A DNA stretch of 64,000 nucleotides from an uncultured Acidimicrobiales bacterium (GTDB lineage: Bacteria > Actinomycetota > Acidimicrobiia > Acidimicrobiales > SZUA-35): contig CALAJQ010000010.1 of NCBI GenBank assembly GCA_937922785.1, positions 108,600 to 172,599 on the forward strand, in the 5' to 3' direction. Every line of letters begins with the position of its first letter. Position 1 is the stretch's first letter. The notes under the pieces were generated by a model, which was given only the letters and a program-made list of their open reading frames with translations, was not told the DNA's origin and searched no databases. Positions 8,236 to 18,000 of the stretch are shown piece after piece. The position numbers and the translations under genes were made by a program.

Positions 8236-11200
8236 ATGGAAAACGTCGAGGGAGTGCACCGGCTCACGCCGACCCAGGCCGGGATGCTCTATGAGATCCT
8301 GTCCAGCGACGACCCAAGCCTCTACTTCGAACAGGTTCGCGCTGACATCTCAACACCTGTGCAAACCGACAGTTACCGGGCTGCGTGGCAATCGGTCCTA
8401 GATCGCCACGAGGCGCTCAGAACAATCATCGTTTGGGACGGCCTGGACGAACCTGTGCAAGTGGTTCGTCGAACGGTGGAAGTCAACTTCGAGTTTTTGG
8501 ACTACTCCGACCGGGCCGACCCCGCTTCAGAACTGGACCGACTTGCTAACTTGCAACGCGAGTCCGGCATTGAGCTAAGCAAGGCTCCGTTGTCTGCGGT
8601 GACACTGGTCAAACTGGATGAGGTCCGCAGCCACCTGATTTGGAACTTTCATCACATCATCGCTGACGGCTGGTCTGCGGCGATCGTCATGGATGATGTT
8701 CTAGCCGCCTATGACTCCACGGGTTCTCCAGCAGCCAGTCACGAAACCGAAGCGCCCAAGTTCTCCGACTACATCGGTTGGGTTCTTGCCCAGGACCGCA
8801 GCGCTGGGCTGCAGCACTGGAAGAACTTGCTGGCCGGCGTCGAGGCGCCAACTCGTTTTGCACTGTCAAGTAACGAGCCCGTAGACGACGGTCGCTACCT
8901 GGCCCGCCAAAACGAGATACTCCTCGATGAAGAACTAGCCGATCAGATCCAGACCAAAGCCCGAGACCTGCGGGTAACAACTAACACTGTTTTGCAGGGG
9001 GCATGTGCTCTAGCACTTTCGGCATTCTCCAACGAGAGTGACGTGACCTTTGGTGTGACCACCGGCGGCAGACCAAGTGAACTGCCAGGCATCGAACGCG
9101 CCGTCGGCATGTACCTCAAGACTTTGCCGTTTCGGGCTGACACCGCCCAAGCTATCTCGACCGCCCACTGGTTGTCTCAGTTGCAAGATCAACAATTAAG
9201 TGCTGACGAGCATGCCCACATAGGCCTGGCCGAAGCCATTGCCACTACCGATCTGGCCGGGGCACAGTCGCCATTCGACTTGGTCTGGATTTATGAAAAC
9301 TTCCCCAAAGCTGAGACCGAGAGAGGTCTAGAAGTTCTGGTCAAGTCAGTCTTTGAACAGACCAACTACCCGATGACCATCATGGCTGGCCCCAAAGATG
9401 GTCGCCTGTCAGTCAACGCTCTGTATAACGGAAACCTCTTGAGCGACGACGCTGTTGCCGCTTTCCTGAGCTACCTCGGCGCCGCCGCCGGGGCCTTGGT
9501 CGCTGGGGCATTGGTCGCCGGGGCCGACAAGCCACTGAACGAATTGAACTTCTTAAGCCTGGCGGAGACCGCCACACTCGTTCAGAGCGGCGAGGGTCCG
9601 AAAACCGAGCTGAGTAACGATCTTCTTCACGAACTCTTCGATGCACAGGCCGCCCGACGCCCGCATGAGACTGCGTTGATAGGCGACGGAGCCAGCCTCA
9701 CCTATGACCAACTTCGAACCCACAGCAATTGGCTCGCGGCCGACTTGGTCCGAGCTGGAGTTACGCCGGGATCCGCTGTAGGCGTGCAGGCTAAGCGCTC
9801 GGTGGAGACCGTTATTGCAATGCTCGCGGTGGTCAAGGCTGGCGCGGCGTATGTGCCACTAGATCCTTCGCACCCCCAATCGCGACGCGAAACAATCATC
9901 GCCGATGCCCAGACAGTAAAGGTTCTCACCTCTGCAGACCTCAAAGACCTGGGACACTCTGAAGACCGTCCTGCGGTCGAGCGGACGCCGCAAGATCCGT
10001 TACTGATCACCTTCACTTCTGGCTCAACGGGAGCACCGAAAGGCGTGCCAGTTCATCACCGAGGCGTGATCAACCGCCTGCAATGGCAATGGGACGCCTT
10101 CGGATCAGATCCGACGGAAGTAATGACTCACAAGACGAGTTTCACCTTTGTTGATCACCTGTTCGAGCTTTGGGGCGGGTTGTTGGCGGGCCGGTCAGTG
10201 GTGGTGATCGGCGAAGATGTCGCCGGTAATCCGGACGAGATGATCAATGTGCTGGCCAGGCACAACGTCAGCCAGATTTCACTTGTCCCTTCGTTGCTAG
10301 CGGTCCTGTGTGAATTCGACGATCTGGCCATCCGCCTGCCTGCGCTGAAGCTCTGGACCGTTTCCGGCGAGCCGATGTCGGCTGATCTGGCCCAACGGTT
10401 CTATGACCTCGTGCCCCAGGCCACTCTTGTCAACTTGTACGGCATGTCTGAAGCAAGCCAAGACTCCACCTGGTTCCAAATCCCAAACCCGGTAGGTCAG
10501 ACCGTGCCGATCGGGCAGGCAATCTCGAACATGACCACCTACGTTGTCGGGCCCAACAACCGGCTCAGCCCAAACGGAGTGGTGGGCGAACTGTGCTTGT
10601 CTGGCGATGGCCTTTCGCTCGGCTACCTAAATCGACCTGATCTCACAGCCGACAAGTTCACGCCCAACCCTTTCGGACCGGGCACCCTTTACCGAACCGG
10701 AGATCTAGCCCGGCGTCGCAGCGATGGAAATCTCGAGCTGGTTGGCCGAGTCGATCGCCAGGTCAAGATCAGAGGCGTGCGGGTTGAGCCCGAGGGAGTC
10801 GAGACTGCTCTACGTTCGCTCGACTCTGTAGATCAGGCCGCGGTCATATCCGTCGACTCAACTTTGGTGGCCTACGTCGTTGGCGCCTCGGCAGAACCAA
10901 AGACAGTCCGGTCCCAAATGGCTGAACTGGTTCCAGATGCAATGGTGCCAACAACTGTTGTCATAGTCGACGCAATGCCCCTAACCGCAAGCGGCAAACT
11001 GGATCGCCAGTCTCTGCCCGCCATCGATACCACATCAGCTGGCCAGGATGAACGCCATTCGAACCGTCCAGATCGTTCAGAGTGGTCCCCCGAACTGACG
11101 GCCATGATCGGCCTTTGGAGTGACCTGCTAAACACTCAAGTCGGACCCGACGACGACTTCTTCTCATCTGGCGGCCACTCATTGATGGGACTGCGCCTGT

Positions 11201-12072
11201 TCTCACGAATCAAGAAGGATTTGGGTTACTCGCTTTCGCTGTCTCAGTTAGCAACCGCCAACACGCCTCGGACCTTGCTGGCTGCTGCTCAGTCCAAGCC
11301 TTCATTGGAATGGACTCACCTTGTGCCCATGTCTTCAGAGGGCCAGACCAACCTGTTTTGTATGCACGGAGCTGGCGGCAACATTTTGAATCTGCGTGAT
11401 CTCGCTTCGGCCCTCGCCCCTCAGCGTCGCCTGATTGCGGTGAAGGCAACCGGCGCCGACGATGATCGGCCCCTGCCTGAAACAATGGACGAGCTACTTG
11501 ACCCCTACGTAGCCGAGATTGACCAGTTCCAGCCCACTGGAGCCCTGGCGATTGCCGGATTCTCTAACGGTGGTCTAGCCGCCTATGAAGTGGCACGACG
11601 GCTGATCGAGCGAGGTCGCACGATCTCAGGAGTGATCCTGCTGGACACCTTTCACCCGAGCGCCAAACCTCAGGCCTATGGTTTGGACCGCCACTTGGAT
11701 GACATCAAACGGGATCCAATCGGCACCATCAAGTTCAAAGCGAACGAGTACGCAGGCAAAGCCAGAATCGCCGCGATCGACAAGTTTGACTGGGCGAGCA
11801 GTCGTTGGGAGGCCGAGGCCACCCATGCAAATCTGATGCGGAACAATATCAAAATTTGGGCGGGCTACGTACCCACCAAGCTTGGCGCCAAGGTCAGCTT
11901 GCTTAGCGCAGCCGACACCCATCCGAACTGGCTACACCTCGGCTCAAGCCGACAATGGCCGGTGGATCTCGGCATTGAGGTTGTGACGGTCCCTGGAGAT
12001 CACACAACACATGTCGAAGGCGAGAACGCCCCAGCCACGGCTGAAGCGATCCAACGTCAGCTAGCTCTCTAA
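8236..12072 (+). CDS. Nonribosomal peptide synthetase, C-A-T-TE terminal module
   Basis: A 1278-residue single-module synthetase that adds the last residue and releases the product. Condensation domain: HHIIADG at residues 139-145. Adenylation domain: A3 FTSGSTGAPKG at about 593, A8 GRVDRQVKIRGVRVEPEGVE, A10 LTASGKLDR. Carrier domain: GGHSLMGL with Ser982. Thioesterase: GFSNGG with Ser1110, and a C-terminal GDHTTH holding the probable catalytic His. The pocket reads V-D-F-S-T-S-L-Q-D-K by eye. It lacks Asp235 and shares V-D, S, L, D, K with the beta-alanine code I recall (VDWVISLADK), so a beta-amino acid or similar is suggested, not proven. It follows the dehydrogenase by 2 bp. Its 3' end overlaps the opposite NRPS by 12 bp. 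Confidence 0.93.
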   Translation: MENVEGVHRLTPTQAGMLYEILSSDDPSLYFEQVRADISTPVQTDSYRAAWQSVLDRHEALRTIIVWDGLDEPVQVVRRTVEVNFEFLDYSDRADPASELDRLANLQRESGIELSKAPLSAVTLVKLDEVRSHLIWNFHHIIADGWSAAIVMDDVLAAYDSTGSPAASHETEAPKFSDYIGWVLAQDRSAGLQHWKNLLAGVEAPTRFALSSNEPVDDGRYLARQNEILLDEELADQIQTKARDLRVTTNTVLQGACALALSAFSNESDVTFGVTTGGRPSELPGIERAVGMYLKTLPFRADTAQAISTAHWLSQLQDQQLSADEHAHIGLAEAIATTDLAGAQSPFDLVWIYENFPKAETERGLEVLVKSVFEQTNYPMTIMAGPKDGRLSVNALYNGNLLSDDAVAAFLSYLGAAAGALVAGALVAGADKPLNELNFLSLAETATLVQSGEGPKTELSNDLLHELFDAQAARRPHETALIGDGASLTYDQLRTHSNWLAADLVRAGVTPGSAVGVQAKRSVETVIAMLAVVKAGAAYVPLDPSHPQSRRETIIADAQTVKVLTSADLKDLGHSEDRPAVERTPQDPLLITFTSGSTGAPKGVPVHHRGVINRLQWQWDAFGSDPTEVMTHKTSFTFVDHLFELWGGLLAGRSVVVIGEDVAGNPDEMINVLARHNVSQISLVPSLLAVLCEFDDLAIRLPALKLWTVSGEPMSADLAQRFYDLVPQATLVNLYGMSEASQDSTWFQIPNPVGQTVPIGQAISNMTTYVVGPNNRLSPNGVVGELCLSGDGLSLGYLNRPDLTADKFTPNPFGPGTLYRTGDLARRRSDGNLELVGRVDRQVKIRGVRVEPEGVETALRSLDSVDQAAVISVDSTLVAYVVGASAEPKTVRSQMAELVPDAMVPTTVVIVDAMPLTASGKLDRQSLPAIDTTSAGQDERHSNRPDRSEWSPELTAMIGLWSDLLNTQVGPDDDFFSSGGHSLMGLRLFSRIKKDLGYSLSLSQLATANTPRTLLAAAQSKPSLEWTHLVPMSSEGQTNLFCMHGAGGNILNLRDLASALAPQRRLIAVKATGADDDRPLPETMDELLDPYVAEIDQFQPTGALAIAGFSNGGLAAYEVARRLIERGRTISGVILLDTFHPSAKPQAYGLDRHLDDIKRDPIGTIKFKANEYAGKARIAAIDKFDWASSRWEAEATHANLMRNNIKIWAGYVPTKLGAKVSLLSAADTHPNWLHLGSSRQWPVDLGIEVVTVPGDHTTHVEGENAPATAEAIQRQLAL

Positions 12073-15000
12073 ACCACCCAGCAGGTCACCCAAGGCGGCC
12101 ATAGTTGTGGCGTCCACGCCTGTGGTCGCAATGTCAGAGACCGCATCAGGCGTCGCACTAAGGGCTTTAAGGTTTTCCACCGTCGCACGAGCCAGACGAT
12201 CCAGTTTGTCTTGACTAATCTCAGCCTCGGCTCCATCCCAGTTGATGACCAGTTCTCCGTCGGCAATCCACGCCACCACACCGACCCGATGCGGGCGATG
12301 GTTTGTCTTGCCGACACCTGCGGTGAAGTTGCCAACTGACTCAAAGAGGTTGCCGGTGGGAATGGCCCGGTCAAGCTGACCTAGATAGTTAAACGCCAGA
12401 CCGGGGATCTGAGCATCCGGTGAACCGCTATCGAACCCTACGCCCAGACTCTCTACTGCGTTGATCGCACTCGACACTGCAACTAGCGCCGAAGCTGGGC
12501 TTGGCGCGGATCCGAAGTCCACTGCGACTGGGTACTGGCTGGTGAACCACCCGAGGGTCCTGGTGAGATCCAACTGTGGCGCCAACTCCGCATCACGGCC
12601 GTGGCTTTCAAGGGTCACTTCGAACTGAGTGAGACCTTCAATTTCACACCACGCCAAGCCAACCGCAGATACCAAAGAGGCTTCTAACCGGTCGGTAGTG
12701 ATCTCGTTGAACTCTTCTTGGCCCAAACTAATCTGAGAGTTCAGAGTCTCGGCCACTGGATGGCGCTCATCGTTGTGAGTAGTCACCACTGGCCAGTGCC
12801 CAGACAACGGTTGGCTCGAGATCGCTCGAGCCCAGTCAGCCTGGGACGAACCAATCGGGCCCAAGTCCACCGGCTGGTTGTCCCGGAGTTGCTCATAAGC
12901 TCGGGTCCAGTCGTCCAGCAGCGGCGCCCACGAAACACCATCAATGACGAGATGGTGAACCGCGACAAAGACCGAAACTGACCCAGCGGCGGGGAGCACG
13001 CCTACTGCAATAAGCCGGCCCGCCTCGATATCAAGAGTTGATTCGACGCTGGTCGCCACCTCTGCTTCATCGGTCCCGGCCTCGAATCTAATCAGGTCAA
13101 CTCTTGGGGCGGCGTCGGCGACGAACTGGGTCCAGCTGCCCGCAGACTTCAAGAAGCGGGACCTCAGAATGTCGTGGTAGTTGATGAGTTCTTGGATTGC
13201 TGCCTCGAACAGGTCAAAATCAGTATCACTATTGACACCGGCCCACAACGACTGCGTCCAGTGGTTGGGGTCAGCAAATTTCTGGTTGAAGAACCAGCGC
13301 TGCATCTCCAACAACGGCACCAAACCGGCCATCGGAACAGACTCAGATTTGGCCTCAGTTCCACTGGCGTCACTAAGGAGGCTGGCCAGCTCGTCGACGG
13401 TCGGGTTGTTGAATACGTCCCGAGGGCGAACTTCGAATCCAGCTTGGCGCATACGGGCCACAATTCTGATGTTGAGAATTGAATCGCCGCCAAGATCGAA
13501 GAAGTTGTCAGTCAAACCAACCGATTCCAAGCCAAGAACGTCGGCCCAGATCTGAGCGATCTCGCCAGCCTTGGGATCGGCGGCCGCATCGATTGGTTCA
13601 GAGGTCGAAGCTGAAACTGAGACTGAAGCTGACGGCAGAGCGGTCCGATCGACCTTGCCGTTTACGGTGCGAGGCAGCAGTTCCAACGCGGTGATGATCG
13701 CCGGAATCTCATGAGATGGAACCTGACCCACCAAGGCAGCCTTGATTCGATCGGGCTCGGCCGGATCCTCGGAGTTGGTGGTAGCAACCCAGGCCACAAG
13801 CCGCCCGTCTTGAGAATCTACCGCTGCGTCGGAGACCCCCTCAAGTGACATCAACTGAGCTTCGATCAGCTCGGGCTCAACTCGAAAGCCACGCACTTTG
13901 ACCTGTCTATCGACGCGACCCACAAAGCTGAGAAGACCATTCGCTCCAAGCCTGACAAGGTCACCAGTGCGGTAAAGCGTCCCGCTCAAACCCAGAGCGC
14001 TATATTCCGACGCAGCCACAAAGCGGGCCGCAGTCTCTTTAGGTCGGTTCTGATAGCCGCCGGTTACACCGAAGCCGCCAATAAGAAGCTCACCGACTGC
14101 CCCAACAGCTACTGGGAGTCCGGCTTCATCAACAACAGCGCAGTCGACTCCGGGGATCGAGGTGCCAATCGGAACCGTTTCTTTGAGGGCCGAGTCGCCT
14201 CTTCCGAAATCTGCCGGGAACTGGTAGTGATGGCTCCAGACCGTGGTTTCGGTTGGGCCGTACTCGTTGTGTAGCTGTACTGAGCCGAGCTTGGCGAAGT
14301 GTGCTGTCACAAGTTCAGCAGAACAAGCTTCTCCGGCAACGATCACTGCCTTGAGGCCGATCAGGTCTTGACTGTCGGTTTCTTCAAGCAACACTCGATA
14401 GAGGGCGGGAACCGCCAGCAGGTGTGAGATCTTCATGTCTGAAATGACCGAAGCTAGATGTATCACGTCGGTGTGAAGTCCGTGTTCAGGAAGGACTAGC
14501 GCGCCACCAGTTGTTAGAGACCAGAACAGACCTACCATCGAGGAATCGAACGAGAAAGAGGACAGAAGCAAGAATGCTTTGGGATCGGCGCCATAGACCT
14601 GAGTTCTTGTCTGGGTGCTCTGGACGATGTTGCCGTGGGAAACCACAACGCCCTTGGGCTGACCGGTAGATCCCGAGGTGTAAATGAGGTAGGCCGGATC
14701 GTCTGCCGATGGGACCGGCAAGTTGACCTGTTGTTTGGTTGGGTCGCTGTTACTTGGGTCGCTGTCACTGATGACGACAGGCAGCCCCAGTTCTGAAGCC
14801 GCTTCTGCGTCAGACCTGGCCGCCACGACTGCTCGAAGTTCGCCGTCAGTTGCGATGAAGCGAAGCCTCGATGTGGGGTAGTCGGGATCGAGGGCAACAT
14901 AGGCTGCACCGGCAGTTAAAACACCCACGATGCCAACGGCGGTCTGAGCTGAACGTGGGGCAAACACTCCCACCTTGTCTCCAATGCCAACGCCGGCTGC

Positions 15001-18000
15001 TGCCAACTGTTGAGCAACGCCGTTGGCTTGATCGGAAAGACCGGCATAGGTGATCCGTCGAGTGCCGTCGGCGACGGCCAGTGCATCGGGGGTTTGAACC
15101 GCGAACCGGCCAATCAGGCTGGCGAGAGGTTCGAAACGGTCGGCTTTAGAGTCGTTCTCACCTAGCGCCAGGGCATGAGGGGAACTGATGAGGGCCACAA
15201 CGGATTCGTCGAACCGTGCGAGCATCTCTTGGGCCTCGGTCTCAGAGAGGACGTCACCGCTGTACTCAAGGCCGAGCCGTACTGATTCACCACGGACTTC
15301 GGCAAAGAAGGCAATAGGAGCCCGAACATCGGTGCCTGAAAGAACCTCATGATCGGCCTGCAGGCCACCAAGTTCGCTTGTAGCAAACTTGCTGAACGCA
15401 AACGTGACCTGGGGATCTACCGGGGCAAGGCCGTGGCTGCGACGAATACGGTTAACCGTGGCCGGAGGCACCATTCTTCGAGACAAAGCTTGACCCACTG
15501 CACGGCCGCTTTGGTCAGACAGGTTCCGATATGTGGAGCCCTGCTCAACCTGTATCTGGATCGGCACAACATTAAGCCAGCAACCCGCCAGCTCAGAAGC
15601 AGAACTGTCACGTGCAGAGACAGCACGCGCCGAGACGGGCAGAGCGATTGAGAGCGTGTCCGACGGACTTAGTGGCCTCAAACTTGCAGCTAACCCGGCA
15701 AGCAGTGCCGCCATTGGGGTGGCTCCAGCAACGGTGCCGAGCGAGTGGGCGGCAAAACTTGCAGACATCTGCACGTAACCATCGGCTCCCCCACCGTTCG
15801 ATCCGAGATTCAGCTTTGGCGCCACGATCTGTTCGGGCCCAATCCAGCTGGTGTCAGCGGCAGCAATCTCAGCCAAGTGACGCTTTGTGTATTCGCTGTA
15901 TGTGTCTTCAAGTGAACTCAGCTGGACTCCGCGGTACGCCTTGTCTATGTCGGTCCAGATAATCTCGGTGCCGTCCAAGTCACTAACACCGTGGTGGGCA
16001 ACGATGACTACACCAGTTGAACCGTCGACCATCGGGTGGATCGCCACTCGCAACAGCGGGCCGTTTTCTATGTCGAACGGCTGACCTAGGGCGGCGCTAG
16101 CGATTTCATCAAGCTGGTCTGAGCTCACAGGGCTGAATCCGGCAGCGATGTCAACCGCAGATGCGGCCGGCAAAATTCGGTGGTCGTCAAGACCCAGCGT
16201 GGTTCGAAGCGGAACATGGCGCTCGACTGCTGATTGCACGGCGGCCGCAAGCTTGCCGACGTCAACCTTGCCGCGCACGACGTAACGCCGACCAACGTTC
16301 TGACGGCCGCTGTCTGGGTCGTTCATGTGCTCGAAGACAAAAGACTGTTGCCACGGCATTAACTGAGACGGCGTTAACTGAGAGGGCGATAACTGAGAGG
16401 GCGTGAGTTCGGTAGTCTCAGCAGGCGCTGGAGCGTCCTGAATAACTGAAGCGATTGCCCCAGCCAGACCACGAGGCGTCGTGTGACTAAAGACGATCTC
16501 TTCTGGAATCGGTTGCCCAATAGCGTCGCTAAGAGCAACGACCATTTCCAGGGCGGCAAGCGAATCTCCGCCAAGGGCAAAGAAGTCATCGTCGATGCCG
16601 ACTGGTTCTGTGTTGAGAACCTGTTCCCATACCCGAGTCACCTGACGTTCTGCTTCAGTCAGAGTCTCTAGGTGCACAACTGGCACAGCACGATGAATTC
16701 GGACAGGGCGAGGTAGCTGCGCTTCGTCCAACTTGCCGTTGGCTGAAGTGGGCAACTCGTCCACGGTTACAAAAGCGGCTGGTATTGCGTGCTTGGGCAG
16801 CCTGTCGGCCAAGAACGCTCGCAACGCGCCAGGGCTTGGCGTTTCGGCCCCATCTTCAAGCTCAATCCAACCGGTGAACACTTCCTGGGGCTTAGGCGTG
16901 TAGCCAATCTCGGCCAGCATCGAAGCCACATCGTCGAGGTCTAGTTGATCGTCAAGTTCTTCAATTGCTTCATCGCGAGTCTTGTGACCCAGGCGGACAT
17001 CCCACGCATAAGGCTCGGCATAGTTGTGGTAACCCTGTTCGGTGATGTGGGTGTGAATTCCGGCAGCGTTCACCAAACAGTTTGTGGATCGGCCGGTGTC
17101 GCTGGGGCGAACCCAAGGCGCACGGTTTTCGAGGAAGTCCAACATCTCCGCAAGAGAAACATCGGTGTATCGGTAGTAGTCGACATACGAAACTCGATCA
17201 AAGACTGTGCCATCGTCAAAAACCGAGTTGTCCAGTAGCCGATTCGGGCCGTCATCGATCTGGTGATAGACGCGCCTGGCCTGAACCACAGCAGAGTCGA
17301 TCGCAACGGGATCAAAGCGGTCTTCGGTGAACTGAGCCGGAATTAGGCGAGTCTCAAACAGCTGCCCTCGAGACAGCCCGGTGAAGATAATTGGAGCGCC
17401 AATCTCTTCGGCCTTGGTAGTAGCCAACGTGTAGATGGTCTTGTAGCAGCCGTGGCAGACGTTGGAGTGACGAGCGAGGCTGTCGGCAAAAATCTCGTTC
17501 ATGAACTCAGAACTGAGAATCTCATGGTCAACACCAAGATCGGCCGCCGAGGCTCGAGCGTTATCTTTCGCCCCTTCAGAAATGAAGCCGTTGTCGAAAG
17601 TCAACGCAAAGACTTTGAACCCAAGTTCCACAAGGCGGTAAAGCGCAAACGTTGAGTCCTTGCCGCCACTTAGCAGATGGATGCAGTCATAGTCACCAGT
17701 TCGGTCTGCCTGGGCTTTGGCCAACATGGCCATCAGGTCGCTGGTGTCTCCGAAGTAGTCGGTTGCTTGAGGTGCAATGCGGTCATAGTCGTGACACACA
17801 GAACAAACGCCATCGCTGTCAAAAGCCGCATCAGGAACGTTTGAAGGCAACCCGCACCGGACACAATGATGCACGATCTCGGCCTGGGTTGGGGTCCAGA
17901 TTCGGGCGGCAGCTCGCCGGATTGCGGGGTGGGCCTCAAGTTCGGCTTCGACCTCGGTTGGCTCTAGTCGAATGCCCCCGACCTTAATTTGGGAGTCAGC

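Noticed and set aside
12061..12072. Frameshift or gene fusion between the two synthetases
   Set aside because: The genes are on opposite strands and merely overlap by 12 bp at their stop codons; both are complete.
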